This document shows positions 1 to 8,130 of a stretch of DNA of 21,095 bases, piece by piece. Position 1 is the first letter of the stretch. The number at the start of each line of letters is the position of its first letter. Origin of the DNA: Limnoraphis robusta CS-951 (GTDB taxonomy: Bacteria > Cyanobacteriota > Cyanobacteriia > Cyanobacteriales > Microcoleaceae); assembly GCF_000972705.2 (NCBI RefSeq), contig NZ_LATL02000200.1, positions 1 through 21,095 on the forward strand, written 5' to 3'. The notes beneath the pieces were generated by a model, which saw nothing but the letters and a program-made list of their open reading frames with translations, was not told the DNA's origin and did no database searches. The position numbers and the translations under genes are program-made.

Positions 1-1532
1 AAATAACCCCTAACCATACCACCCCATTTACCCACCCCTATACCAAAACTCGGGAGGTGGGCTTGGGGAGCTAATGTGCTATCCCATACCAGGTCTTTAT
101 ATCCTCTTATGAATTCACCGTCTTTTCGCCATTCCACTTGGTCACTCAACTTAATGAACGCTCTACGTGCAGCATCCAGATCTTCTCCATAATCTAGCTT
201 ACCACCCACATCGATCCAAATTTGTTTCTGCACGCTAAAACCGAATTTTCCGTTGCTGTATTTGACCCAAAGCCGATCAATCACTCGCAAGTCAGCACAG
301 GGGAAATTTTTGAGTCCCTCAGTTGAGAATCCACCCATAAACCCTTGCATAACATTAAAAGTTTCTCTGTCAGCTTCTTGCCATTGCCCGGTTTGTAGAT
401 AGTATGCCAGCTTGAAATAGAAAGGCTGTTTACTGATGGCATAGTCGCGATCTGTCTCATCAAGGATTTCTAGGGGTTGATTGCTAACAGTTAAGAGTGC
501 TTTCTTTGCCTCAGATCCAACAAACCCTTCCTGACAAAAATCCCACGCCAACAATAATTTTTTTAAATTTGGTTCTTGCAAAATGGCATTCACCAACTCA
601 CTCGCATCATTCTGCGCCGCATATAGCCGCATGGTTTCCGCCCACCAGTAGAGCTTTTTCGGGTCATGCAACGCCTCTAGAAAAATGTGTTCCTGCTTCG
701 TTTCTTTGACTTCTACCGCAGCCAAATATTGCTGAAAACGCAGGTGGGCAAATACATAATCCCCCTCTCCTTCATTGGCAATTAGCGCATCCACCGCCTG
801 CAACCGCTTCAAAAACTCCAACGGTTCGGGTGGATTGGGTAATTTCGCTAAATGTTCCCCAAACAACGTTTCAACTTCCTCTAGTTGGAACTGGCGGGTT
901 TGTCGCCCCATCAACTCCAACGCCAAGGGCTGCAAAACCGAGAACTTCTCCCGAATGGTAAGCGGGCTTCGTATTCCCTTTGCTTCCTGGCGTTTACCTA
1001 ACATCACCTCACAAATGCTCTGATAAAGTTCCACCCGTTTCAGGGGAATGCTTTGGTTTTGTTGGTGTACCCTGGCAATTAGCGTTAACAGCAGGGGGTT
1101 CGATGCCAAAACCTGTAACGCCTGGTGTTGATTAATTTGCTTGAGTAAATCCTGAGCATTGCGAGAAGCGGCTTCTTTTGTGGCTAAGTCATCCTCACCC
1201 ATTCGCCGAGTCCGTTCTACCTCTTGATACCAGTTGTTCACAAACTGTTCAATTTGTTCTGAACTTAGGGGTTCGACTTCCAACACCTGTACCGCTTGTT
1301 TCAGTTGCGCCTCCTCGTAGCCCAGTTTTTCCGCTTCCTGTTCCGCCTCCGCCATGAAACTTTTACTGTAAGATCCCCACAGCAATGTCGCCCCGGTTAA
1401 GAACGCAGAGGCGATCGCCGCCCCAAATTTTTGACTGCTAGCGAGAAAAAAGGTTAATCCACTGGTGCCAACGAGGGGAGACCACTGGACGAGAGTTTGT
1501 TGCCATTTCGGAATCGATTTCGGCTTTGCCAT
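1..1532 (-). CDS. GUN4-domain protein with N-terminal membrane anchor and NACHT-type C-terminal helical region (partial)
   Basis: The reverse strand is open for 510 codons from ATG at 1532-1530 to the left edge, with no stop. Residues about 19-53 form a hydrophobic membrane hairpin. Residues about 67-290 resemble the part of NACHT/STAND proteins that follows the NTPase, with motifs such as ASNPLLLTLIARVH, LALELMGRQ and YVFAHLRFQQYLAA. Residues about 370-500 are a GUN4 domain: a conserved tryptophan at 384, NFPCADLRVIDRLW, then KYSNGKFGFSVQKQIW and a late APQAHLPS segment. Free GUN4 binds porphyrins and stimulates Mg-chelatase; fused GUN4 domains have unknown roles. No Walker A (GxxxxGK[ST]) or Walker B motif is visible, so the ATPase core seems deleted between the anchor and the helical region. 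The start is supported by GGA five bases upstream and by divergence from the next gene. The C-terminus lies outside the window. Domain identity is certain for GUN4 and good for the NACHT-derived part. Confidence 0.85.
   Translation of the reverse strand, partial: MAKPKSIPKWQQTLVQWSPLVGTSGLTFFLASSQKFGAAIASAFLTGATLLWGSYSKSFMAEAEQEAEKLGYEEAQLKQAVQVLEVEPLSSEQIEQFVNNWYQEVERTRRMGEDDLATKEAASRNAQDLLKQINQHQALQVLASNPLLLTLIARVHQQNQSIPLKRVELYQSICEVMLGKRQEAKGIRSPLTIREKFSVLQPLALELMGRQTRQFQLEEVETLFGEHLAKLPNPPEPLEFLKRLQAVDALIANEGEGDYVFAHLRFQQYLAAVEVKETKQEHIFLEALHDPKKLYWWAETMRLYAAQNDASELVNAILQEPNLKKLLLAWDFCQEGFVGSEAKKALLTVSNQPLEILDETDRDYAISKQPFYFKLAYYLQTGQWQEADRETFNVMQGFMGGFSTEGLKNFPCADLRVIDRLWVKYSNGKFGFSVQKQIWIDVGGKLDYGEDLDAARRAFIKLSDQVEWRKDGEFIRGYKDLVWDSTLAPQAHLPSFGIGVGKWGGMVRGY
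1411..1418. repeat. HIP1 octamer (one of at least five)
   Basis: The palindrome GCGATCGC occurs here and again at 1824-1831, 13054-13061, 14978-14985 and 18076-18083. HIP1 is strongly over-represented in many cyanobacterial genomes, and its repeated presence here supports a cyanobacterial host. Four copies lie in coding sequence and one between genes. Confidence 0.9.
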
Positions 1533-1879
1533 TGTTCCAGACTCAACACCGATTTTATATACAAATTAGTTTAGCAGGTCTTATTTACCAAATTACGACT
1601 GGCGTAGAACTGTTAACTGTCAATACGGAATGCGGGTTGCTACATAAGGATTAAACCTGATGTTGATGGTTGAATTTATGAAATTAAAAAACTGGATAAA
1701 TTATTGCGATCTCAACCAAATTTTACTCTCGGCTGTGGCGACGCTGAAAAATATGAATGAGTCAATTCAAAAGACAATAGAATACTTGAAGTTTTATGAG
1801 GAAATCACAAAGACAAATGTCAGGCGATCGCAAAAATGCTATAGTGCATTAAACAGCAACAATCGGAGAAATTGTACCA
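1533..1879. other. Divergent intergenic region
   Basis: This gap lies between the minus-strand GUN4 gene and the plus-strand Uma2 gene and should hold promoters for both. The side nearest the GUN4 gene is AT-rich, with TATATAAAA on the minus strand about 20-30 bases before its start, but no good -35 box could be paired with it. The other side holds a HIP1 octamer (1824-1831) and the promoter candidate listed separately. An 80-codon open frame (1660-1902) overlaps the Uma2 start and is not believed to be a gene. Confidence 0.6.
1817..1845 (+). promoter_or_regulatory. Possible sigma-70 promoter for the Uma2 gene
   Basis: ATGTCA (4/6 match to TTGACA) and TATAGT (5/6 match to TATAAT) are separated by exactly 17 bases, with a HIP1 octamer in the spacer. 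Transcription would begin about 28 bases before the ATG at 1880. A GGAG at 1865-1868 may serve as ribosome binding site. The -35 box is weak. Confidence 0.4.
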
Positions 1880-2674
1880 ATGACAATTATTCATCCGAAT
1901 GAACTCGGTATTACTTCACTTCCAGACCATACCCAATTGCCGGAGTCTGATGGTACATTTGTGAAAAATTTCCAAGAACATCCCCAGAGTATTCTATTAA
2001 CTGATTCTATCCGATCTACTCTCGATCAACTTCATCCTGACGGACGATACGCTATTGGTCAAGACTGTGGCATTTATTGGCGACTAACAGAACCGCCAGA
2101 ACGGGGAGCCGAAGCACCCGACTGGTTTTATGTTCCCAATGTCAAGCCGTTAGTTAATGGAGAAGTGCGACGTTCTTATGTATTGTGGCAAGAATATGTC
2201 GCCCCTTTAATTGTATTAGAATTCGTTTCGGGAAACGGTTCAGAAGAACGGGATAAAACCCCACCCGCTTCTTTAGTGAATGGGGATGGAAAAGCGGGTA
2301 AATTTTGGGTCTATGAACAAGCCATCCGAGTTCCTTTTTATGGCATTTACGAAGTTAAAAAAGCCTCGATAGAAATGTATCATTTAGTAGAAAACCATTA
2401 TGAACAGTTAGAACCCAACGAACGCAATCATTATCCTATCCCTCAAATGGGTGTAGAATTAGGAATATGGCAAGGACGTTATGCTAACATGGAATTGCCC
2501 TGGTTGCGCTGGTGGGATAGTGAAGGGAATTTGTTATTAACCGGAGAAGAACGAGCCTCAGTTGAACGACAACGCGCTGAAACCGAACGACAACGCGCTG
2601 AAACCGAACGACAACGGGCAGACCGACTAGCTGAAAAATTGCGAGAAATGGGAATTAATCCCGATGAATTATAG
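1880..2674 (+). CDS. Uma2-family (DUF820) putative endonuclease-fold protein
   Basis: The 264-residue product matches the Uma2 family (PF05685), which has a PD-(D/E)XK restriction-endonuclease-like fold and is multiplied in cyanobacteria. Recognisable parts are EAPDWFYVP (conserved aspartate), LIVLEFVSGNGSEERDKT (conserved glutamate and acidic stretch), and GKAGKFWVYEQAIRVPFYGI, which corresponds to the family's lysine-tyrosine segment before the last strand. From about residue 222 the protein ends in a highly charged coiled-coil tail made of E-R-Q-R-A-E-T repeats and finishes REMGINPDEL, an ending often seen in cyanobacterial Uma2 proteins. Biological targets of the family are unknown; nuclease activity is inferred from the fold. 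It is separated from the next gene by only 47 bases and could share its transcript, though no functional link is obvious. Confidence 0.85.
   Translation: MTIIHPNELGITSLPDHTQLPESDGTFVKNFQEHPQSILLTDSIRSTLDQLHPDGRYAIGQDCGIYWRLTEPPERGAEAPDWFYVPNVKPLVNGEVRRSYVLWQEYVAPLIVLEFVSGNGSEERDKTPPASLVNGDGKAGKFWVYEQAIRVPFYGIYEVKKASIEMYHLVENHYEQLEPNERNHYPIPQMGVELGIWQGRYANMELPWLRWWDSEGNLLLTGEERASVERQRAETERQRAETERQRADRLAEKLREMGINPDEL
2564..2626 (+). repeat. 21-bp tandem repeat encoding the charged tail of the Uma2 protein
   Basis: Three consecutive 21-base units begin at 2564, 2585 and 2606. The first two are identical and the third has diverged in its second half. Each unit encodes seven residues (E-R-Q-R-A-E-T), a heptad that extends the predicted coiled coil. 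Copy number should vary easily by replication slippage without breaking the frame. Confidence 0.9.
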
Positions 2675-2721
2675 CCGCAGAGAATCTTAAATGAGTAAAG
2701 GTTTGGGGGATAATTTAACCG

Positions 2722-5550
2722 ATGGGAAACTTATTGCTAAAAACTCTAACAATTCTGCCCATTTTGGGCATATTTTCATCCGTAGCAACGGCGCAAATTA
2801 TCCCAGACCAAACCTTACCCAATAATACTATTGTTACCCCAGAAGCTAATATTTTTAGAGTTGAGGGCGGAACTCAAGCCGGCGGAAATTTATTTCATAG
2901 TTTCCAAGACTTTTCTATCCAAACTGGAACTGCCATTTTTTTCAACAATGCCGTTAATATTCAAAATATTATCAGTCGAGTCACAGGCGGCAACTTCTCT
3001 TTAATAGACGGTTTAATTCAAGCTAACGGAACCGCTAATTTATTTTTACTCAATCCTAACGGGATAATCTTCGGCCCGAACGCACAACTGAATATCGGCG
3101 GTTCATTTATTAGCAGTACCGCCAATAATTTAATCTTTAATGATGGGACTGTATTTAGTGCAGTTGATTCCCAAAACCCCCCTTTACTGAGCGTAAATGT
3201 TCCGCTTGGTTTACAATTGGGAAGCAATCCCGGTCTGATTACAAACCGTTCCCAAGCGATTGGAATAGGTTTAGATTTCAATCCCGCCCCCACAGGTTTA
3301 CAAGTTCAACCCGGACAAAACATTACTTTAGTTGCTGGAAATTTACACTTAGATGGCGGAAATCTAACCGCTTTTGGAGGTCAAATTGAACTGGGAACAG
3401 TTCGTAATGGCGTTTGGCAATTAGGAAGCGGTACCTCGCCCACAGCCGCCAATTTAGGACGCATTTTACTATCTAATAATAGCCAAGTCACAACAAGCGG
3501 TTTAAGTGGCGGCGCAATCAACCTACAAACTGGAAATATTACGATTACTGGAGGTTCAGGACTCGCCGCCAATACCTTGGGAAATTTTGACGGGAACGGA
3601 ATTAATATTCAAGCCTCCGAAGTGAATCTTCAAAATAAAGCCTTCTTGTCCGCTTCCACATTTTTAGGCACAGGTGCAGCAGGCGGAATTACCATTAATG
3701 CAGACAAAGTAACAATAACCGGAACCGTTCCCTTTCAACTGGTTTCTCAACTGTTAGCCTTGGGCGACCCGGAACAAGCCGACTCTGTACAATTTGACCC
3801 CTTAAAACCCCCAGATGGGTTGTATAGCCTCAGTGGTGGCGCAGGTGATGCCGGAAATATTACGATTAATGCGAATCAGTTAATTGTCCGAAATGGTGCC
3901 GGAATTTTGACCACCGCTTTAGGGACAGGTGATGGCGGAAATATTACCCTCAACGTTCAGTCAGCCGAACTCAGTAACGGTTCTCTACTCGTTACAGGAA
4001 CCACTAACGCAGGGAACGCAGGTCATTTAGAGATAAACGCCAACCAACTGCGAGTGATTACAGGAACTTCACTCAGTACCACGCCCAATAGTTCCACAGA
4101 AAAAGGTCAAGGCGGAAACGCCACGATTAACGCAGATTTTATCGAACTCAGTGGCACACCCGCAGGCGCTCAAGTACCCGCCGGAATTTTTACCGCAACA
4201 CTGGGGTTAGGTGATGCAGGAGATTTAACGATTAATGCTCAGAAATTAATCGTCGCAGACGGCGCCCAAGTTTCGAGTTCAGCATCCGGCGCCGGAGAAG
4301 GGGGAAATCTGAGCGTCAATGCGACAGATATTGAATTAACTGGCATTTCTGCCGATGGTCGGTTTATCACAGGTTTATTAACCTCTTCGTCGCTGTTAAC
4401 CGTACAAGGCTCCCAAGGAACGGCATCTGCTGGCGATTTAACCGTTAATACCCGTCGGTTAGTGGTGCGAGACGGTAGTCAAATTTCTGCGGCCACAGGA
4501 GGCGAAGGAGCCGCCGGAAATTTAACGATAAACGCTTCTGAGTCTATTGATGTGATTGGGATAACCACCAATGCTGACCCCAGTGTAGAAGCGGTTTCCT
4601 TTGGAGTCGTTGGCGATGGGATTATTCCCAGTGCGATTGAATCAAATACCAGTGGAGAAGGAACTGCGGGGAATTTAAACATCAACACCCATCGTTTAAC
4701 CATACGGGATGGGGCGGAAGTCGGTGTGCGGGGAACTCGTCAAGGTTCGGCGGGAAACTTAAATATTACCGCTCAGGCGATTATTTTAGAGAATCAAGGG
4801 GCGATTAGTGGGGCGACGGTTTCAGGAAGCCAGGGAAACGTTACCTTGCAAACTCAGACGTTAGAATTGCGGGGAGAAAGTCGAATTACAACCAATTCCG
4901 GAACGGCTGACGGCGGAAACATTACGATTGAGACTCAGACGTTGGTGGCTATCGATAATAGCGATATTACGGCGAATGCTCAACAAGGACGAGGAGGCGG
5001 GGTGAGGATTAATGCTCAAGGAGTATTTGGGACTGAGTTTCGTCAAATCCCAACGCCGAAAAGTGATATTACCGCAACCAGTGAGTTAGGGGCAGAATTT
5101 AGCGGCATCGTTGAGATTAATCGCCCGGAAACTGATGGGAATTCAGCCTTAGCAGAGTTACCGACAACGATTATTGATCCTAGCACGTTGGTTGTCGCAG
5201 GTTGTGCCAGTTTTGCCGAAAGTGAGTTTATTATTACAGGGCGAGGCGGTTTACCTCCGAGTCCCAGTGATTCTCTCAGTAGTGATGGAGTAATTGTCAA
5301 TTGGATTGATGCAGTCATTCGTCCCGATTTGAACCCCAAATCCTCTAGGGAAAATCGCCAACAACCCCCCGAAAATCCAACTCCTCAGCCTACTCCTCTT
5401 ATTGAAGCACAAGGTTGGATTGTTCGTCCTAATGGCAGTGTTGAACTGGTGGCGGTTCCTCCTGATGTTACACCCCATCGTTCGGGGTTGCAACCTGTTC
5501 GATGTCAGGGTTTCTTGAAATCCCCTGTATCAAACCCGGAAGAGGGATAG
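2722..5550 (+). CDS. Two-partner-secretion exoprotein (filamentous haemagglutinin N-terminal domain)
   Basis: The 942-residue protein starts with a clear signal peptide (hydrophobic core, cleavage after A-T-A at residue 24). A TPS/haemagglutination-activity domain follows over about residues 25-270 and includes LFLLNPNGIIFGPNAQLNIG, with the diagnostic N-P-N-G at about 111. The middle is a long right-handed beta-helix of repeats such as GNITINANQLIVRNGA. A G-C-A-S motif near residue 830, a proline-rich linker, and a C-terminal V-R-C-Q-G-F complete the usual cyanobacterial architecture. Such proteins are exported by a TpsB/Omp85-type pore that recognises the TPS domain, then act at the cell surface. 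No TpsB gene is in the window. The start is chosen because it gives the signal peptide directly; the ribosome site is weak (GGGGGA about 13 bases upstream). Ligand or role (adhesion, sheath or gliding) cannot be read from the sequence. Confidence 0.92.
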   Translation: MGNLLLKTLTILPILGIFSSVATAQIIPDQTLPNNTIVTPEANIFRVEGGTQAGGNLFHSFQDFSIQTGTAIFFNNAVNIQNIISRVTGGNFSLIDGLIQANGTANLFLLNPNGIIFGPNAQLNIGGSFISSTANNLIFNDGTVFSAVDSQNPPLLSVNVPLGLQLGSNPGLITNRSQAIGIGLDFNPAPTGLQVQPGQNITLVAGNLHLDGGNLTAFGGQIELGTVRNGVWQLGSGTSPTAANLGRILLSNNSQVTTSGLSGGAINLQTGNITITGGSGLAANTLGNFDGNGINIQASEVNLQNKAFLSASTFLGTGAAGGITINADKVTITGTVPFQLVSQLLALGDPEQADSVQFDPLKPPDGLYSLSGGAGDAGNITINANQLIVRNGAGILTTALGTGDGGNITLNVQSAELSNGSLLVTGTTNAGNAGHLEINANQLRVITGTSLSTTPNSSTEKGQGGNATINADFIELSGTPAGAQVPAGIFTATLGLGDAGDLTINAQKLIVADGAQVSSSASGAGEGGNLSVNATDIELTGISADGRFITGLLTSSSLLTVQGSQGTASAGDLTVNTRRLVVRDGSQISAATGGEGAAGNLTINASESIDVIGITTNADPSVEAVSFGVVGDGIIPSAIESNTSGEGTAGNLNINTHRLTIRDGAEVGVRGTRQGSAGNLNITAQAIILENQGAISGATVSGSQGNVTLQTQTLELRGESRITTNSGTADGGNITIETQTLVAIDNSDITANAQQGRGGGVRINAQGVFGTEFRQIPTPKSDITATSELGAEFSGIVEINRPETDGNSALAELPTTIIDPSTLVVAGCASFAESEFIITGRGGLPPSPSDSLSSDGVIVNWIDAVIRPDLNPKSSRENRQQPPENPTPQPTPLIEAQGWIVRPNGSVELVAVPPDVTPHRSGLQPVRCQGFLKSPVSNPEEG

Positions 5551-5616
5551 AATTTGCAGCAATTGTTGTCTATGATAAAGCAGTTTGATTAATCTAGATG
5601 TTAACCTCATATTGCA

Positions 5617-7338
5617 GTGATGCGTCAGTCCTTACTGTTTTTTCTGTTGTTTTGCTTGATTGTGATTGTGTTGGGTTCAATCTTGAATATTACTGCTGAG
5701 GCAAAAATCATCACGATTCTCCAAACGAGTGATCTTCACGGCTATCTCATGCCTTGGGATTATTATACAAATAAACCTGCGGAGTTGGGATTAGCTAAAG
5801 TTGCCACTTTGATTGAACAGGAACGAGCCAAAAATCCCAATTTAGTTTTAATTGATGATGGGGATACGATTCAAGGATCACCCCTGGCTTATTATTATAA
5901 TAAAATTGAGACTCAATCTCCTCATCCCATCGCAACAGCATTTAACACTCTCGGTTTTGATGCGGTTAGTCTAGGAAATCACGATTTTGATTTCGGAATG
6001 GAGACGTTATCCCGTTGGATTGAGCAATTAGAAGCGCCTGTTGTCTGTGCGAATCTTCGTCGGATTGATGGGATTTCTGTTTTTAAACCTTATCTTATCA
6101 AAGAAGTTGGAGGGGTGAAAATCGGAATTTTGGGGTTGACAACTCCTTCGGTTAAAAACTGGCTCCCTCCCGAAAATTTTGGCGGATTTTCGTTTATTGA
6201 TCCGATTAAAACGGCGCAGGAGTATGTCCCGCAAATGCGACAACAAGGCGCAGATATTGTGATTGTTGCTCAACATACAGGTTGGACGAAAACCCCTAAA
6301 GATTATCGTTTAAATCCTGCGTCTTGGTTAACCTCGGTTGACACTTGGAAAAATACAGGCGCAACGGTTAATGAAAATGTCACCATAGAATTAGCTCAAA
6401 AAGTAGAAGGAATTGATATTATTCTAGCAGGTCATTCTCATTTGAATGTGCCGAAAGCCGTTATCAATAATGTATTAATTGCTGAACCTTCTTATTGGGG
6501 AAAGGCTCTCAGTAAATATACGATTAAACTGTCGCGTCAGGGTAAAAAATGGCAGATCATTGATCACGATGCTACAAATTTATCCGTTGAAAAGATTCAG
6601 CCTTTACCTCGTTTTGTTCGGCTTTTACAGCCTGAACATCAGAAAGTTGTAAGTTATCTCAATCAACCCATTGGAAAATCAGCTTCTGAGTTTGTTGGGG
6701 GGATGGCTGCTCGTTTTAAGGGGAGTGCTTTAGCTCATCTTATTAATACGGTGCAGATGGAAGCGGCTCGTTCTATGGGGTATCCGGTTGATATGTCTTT
6801 GACTTCTATTTTTACCAATCAGGGTAAAATTCCATCTGGAGAAATCACCCGACGGGATGCTTACAGTATTTATGTTTATGATAATCGTTTATTTATTCTA
6901 GAAATTAATGGAAATATTTTACGCCGAGCCTTAGAAAAAAATGCCGCTTATTTTAAGCAGATTAACGGCGATTTACCCGATGCTCCTCAAGCCATTATTT
7001 CTGAAAATATGCAAGATTACCACTGGGATATTTATCAGGGAATAGACTATACTATTGATATTACTAAACCTGTCGGTCAACGAGTCACGAGACTTCTGCT
7101 TCAGGGAAAAGAGATTCAACCCGAAAAAGTTCTGCGTGTGGCTATTAATAGCTACCGGGCGCTAGGTGGTGGAGAATTTTCAATGTTTACAGAAGGGAAA
7201 GTTCTGGATAAATCTAAACAAGAGGTTCGAGAGTTAATTGCTGAATACTTAAGCAAGAAAAAGACGATTCATCCTCAAGACTATGAAGATGATAATCTTA
7301 AGATAGAGCCGGATATATACAATTACTACTTGAGATAG
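5617..7338 (+). CDS. Secreted metallophosphatase / 5'-nucleotidase (CpdB/YfkN-like)
   Basis: The 573-residue product has an N-terminal hydrophobic export signal (to about A-E-A at 28). The calcineurin-like metallophosphatase domain shows all expected metal ligands: D39-L-H41, G-D83-T-I-Q-G-S, G-N121-H122-D-F-D, Q-H220-T-G and G-H273-S-H275. The C-terminal 5'-nucleotidase domain includes YSIYVYDNRLFILEI and RVAINSYRALGGGEF, the segment that stacks on the base of the nucleotide. Early sequence (DYYTNKPAELGLAKVATLI) is more like CpdB/YfkN 2',3'-cyclic-nucleotide phosphodiesterases than classic UshA, so cyclic nucleotides are possible substrates. It probably acts in the periplasm to scavenge phosphate and nucleosides. 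GTG at 5617 and ATG at 5620 are adjacent in-frame starts; ATG is the likelier one. The gene follows the exoprotein after 66 bases. No Pho box was recognised. Confidence 0.92.
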   Translation: MMRQSLLFFLLFCLIVIVLGSILNITAEAKIITILQTSDLHGYLMPWDYYTNKPAELGLAKVATLIEQERAKNPNLVLIDDGDTIQGSPLAYYYNKIETQSPHPIATAFNTLGFDAVSLGNHDFDFGMETLSRWIEQLEAPVVCANLRRIDGISVFKPYLIKEVGGVKIGILGLTTPSVKNWLPPENFGGFSFIDPIKTAQEYVPQMRQQGADIVIVAQHTGWTKTPKDYRLNPASWLTSVDTWKNTGATVNENVTIELAQKVEGIDIILAGHSHLNVPKAVINNVLIAEPSYWGKALSKYTIKLSRQGKKWQIIDHDATNLSVEKIQPLPRFVRLLQPEHQKVVSYLNQPIGKSASEFVGGMAARFKGSALAHLINTVQMEAARSMGYPVDMSLTSIFTNQGKIPSGEITRRDAYSIYVYDNRLFILEINGNILRRALEKNAAYFKQINGDLPDAPQAIISENMQDYHWDIYQGIDYTIDITKPVGQRVTRLLLQGKEIQPEKVLRVAINSYRALGGGEFSMFTEGKVLDKSKQEVRELIAEYLSKKKTIHPQDYEDDNLKIEPDIYNYYLR

Positions 7339-7448
7339 ATGAATCAAGAAAGTCTAAACAACTATCTTGGTTTGTTAGTTACCGAACTAAATCAATCATT
7401 TTTACAGAGGTTATACATCAGACGAATCCAGATTTAAAAGTTTACATA

Positions 7449-7477
7449 TTGCCAAAATAATAAAATGTCTATACAAT
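7449..7477 (+). promoter_or_regulatory. Strong sigma-70-type promoter before the 76-residue protein
   Basis: TTGCCA (7449-7454) and TACAAT (7472-7477) each match consensus at 5 of 6 positions and are separated by exactly 17 bases. The predicted transcription start near 7484 falls just before a strong hairpin, giving a leader of about 114 bases ahead of the ATG at 7598. Confidence 0.7.
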
Positions 7478-7483
7478 AGAAGT

Positions 7484-7597
7484 TAGGGGAAGAAGAGCCA
7501 GCTATTGGACTCTCGTCTCCCCCACTTTAAAAAGCTTAATCTTTAGGCTTTTTAAAAGTTTAGCTTGAATAGAAGATCAGCTTCAGGAGGAGTTTCG
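7484..7597 (+). promoter_or_regulatory. Structured 5' leader with two consecutive hairpins
   Basis: The first hairpin, 7486-7522, pairs GGGGA with TCCCC and continues inward through GA/TC, GAG/CTC and CCA/TGG with small bulges. The second, 7524-7559, pairs ACTTTAAAAAGC with GCTTTTTAAAAGT (one extra A) around an 11-base loop and resembles a weak intrinsic terminator because its 3' arm carries a T run. A very strong Shine-Dalgarno (AGGAGGAG, 7586-7592 region) follows. The order promoter, hairpin, terminator-like hairpin, strong ribosome site is typical of an attenuated leader. An alternative is a small stand-alone RNA of about 70 bases. No known riboswitch class was recognised. Confidence 0.5.
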
Positions 7598-7828
7598 ATG
7601 GAACTGAATGATTTTTTGTATCCGGGTTACAAATACAGAGGGAAAGCCACAATAGAAAATATCGCCTTTGATGCTAAACTGCAACAATTCGCTCAAAGGA
7701 TTAATATTATTGCGGGCTTACATACAGGCGGTAAATTATCTTCTCAAGAATCTTACGATCGCATCAAATCTTCTTGGAAAGAGGTTGAAGTGGCTCGCCA
7801 AGAATTGGGAATTAATAAAAGTCGCTGA
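7598..7828 (+). CDS. Conserved small cyanobacterial protein (DUF7219-like)
   Basis: The 76-residue product starts at ATG 7598, fixed by AGGAGGAG six bases upstream; an in-frame TTG at 7565 lies inside the leader and is rejected. The sequence MELNDFLYPGYKYRG, then DAKLQQFAQRI and later HTGGKLSSQESYDRIKSSWK, recalls a cyanobacterial family of small proteins that open with D-F-L-Y-P and contain N-L-Q-E-F-A-Q-R and T-G-G-K-L. I recall this as DUF7219, from memory and without a database check. The protein is soluble, mostly helical and has no signal peptide or cysteines. Function is unknown. The gene has its own promoter, a structured leader and a hairpin terminator, so it is a monocistronic unit. 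Confidence 0.8.
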   Translation: MELNDFLYPGYKYRGKATIENIAFDAKLQQFAQRINIIAGLHTGGKLSSQESYDRIKSSWKEVEVARQELGINKSR

Positions 7829-7860
7829 GATTTTCAACCCATCAAGCAGTCAGATTAAGC

Positions 7861-7893
7861 CACTCGAGAGCGGACAACCGCTCTTGTTGAGTG
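7861..7893 (+). terminator. Hairpin terminator after the 76-residue protein gene
   Basis: AGAGCGG (7867-7873) and CCGCTCT (7878-7884) form a perfect stem with an ACAA loop. An outer CACTC/GAGTG pair (7861-7865 with 7889-7893) lengthens it. Only a short T-rich stretch follows, so termination may be partly factor-dependent. Confidence 0.6.
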
Positions 7894-7956
7894 TTTAAGG
7901 GTGTTGTTGAGCGGAGCGTATCCTTGGCGTTGAGGGATGGCTTAGAGAAAGCCAAA

Positions 7957-8130
7957 TTGACATACTCCCCATTTCTAAAGAAAGGGGATTCTCCAAGCCT
8001 CACGGCTTTGGATTACTGATTCATTGACAACCCTTACAGCAAGCTGGTTTCCTAACCTACTCCAGAGGGGTGAGTCTCCCCAGTCGTTCATCCCATTTCA
8101 GAGATAGTTTCGGTATGCCCTACCGTACTT
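7957..8130 (-). ncRNA. Omega-RNA-like right-end segment of the IS605-type element
   Basis: Read on the minus strand, this segment has the layout of the right-end guide RNA of TnpB systems. It contains a GGGG/CCCC stem (8067-8081), a stem pairing CCAAGCC with GGCTTTGG around TCAC (7993-8011), and the final hairpin at 7967-7987, stopping at the element boundary where a guide would begin. The expected guide would be the host bases just below 7957 (TTTGGCTTTCTC on the minus strand). No tnpB lies next to it, so it is at best an orphan RNA that could work only with a TnpB in trans. Family assignment rests on structure and position. Confidence 0.45.

Noticed and set aside
497..1023. Plus-strand open frames opposite the GUN4 gene
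   Set aside because: They lie antisense to a continuous 510-codon frame with clear domains and show no protein-like composition.
1660..1902. 80-codon plus-strand open frame before the Uma2 gene
   Set aside because: It overlaps the Uma2 start, contains a plausible promoter and a HIP1 octamer, has no good ribosome site and no recognisable protein features.
2691..2822. Short plus-strand frame starting at ATG 2691
   Set aside because: It overlaps the signal peptide of the exoprotein in another frame and ends quickly; the exoprotein frame is clearly the real one.
7668..7898. 76-codon frame overlapping the small conserved protein
   Set aside because: It is out of frame with the protein that has the strong ribosome site and conserved motifs, and it runs through the terminator hairpin.
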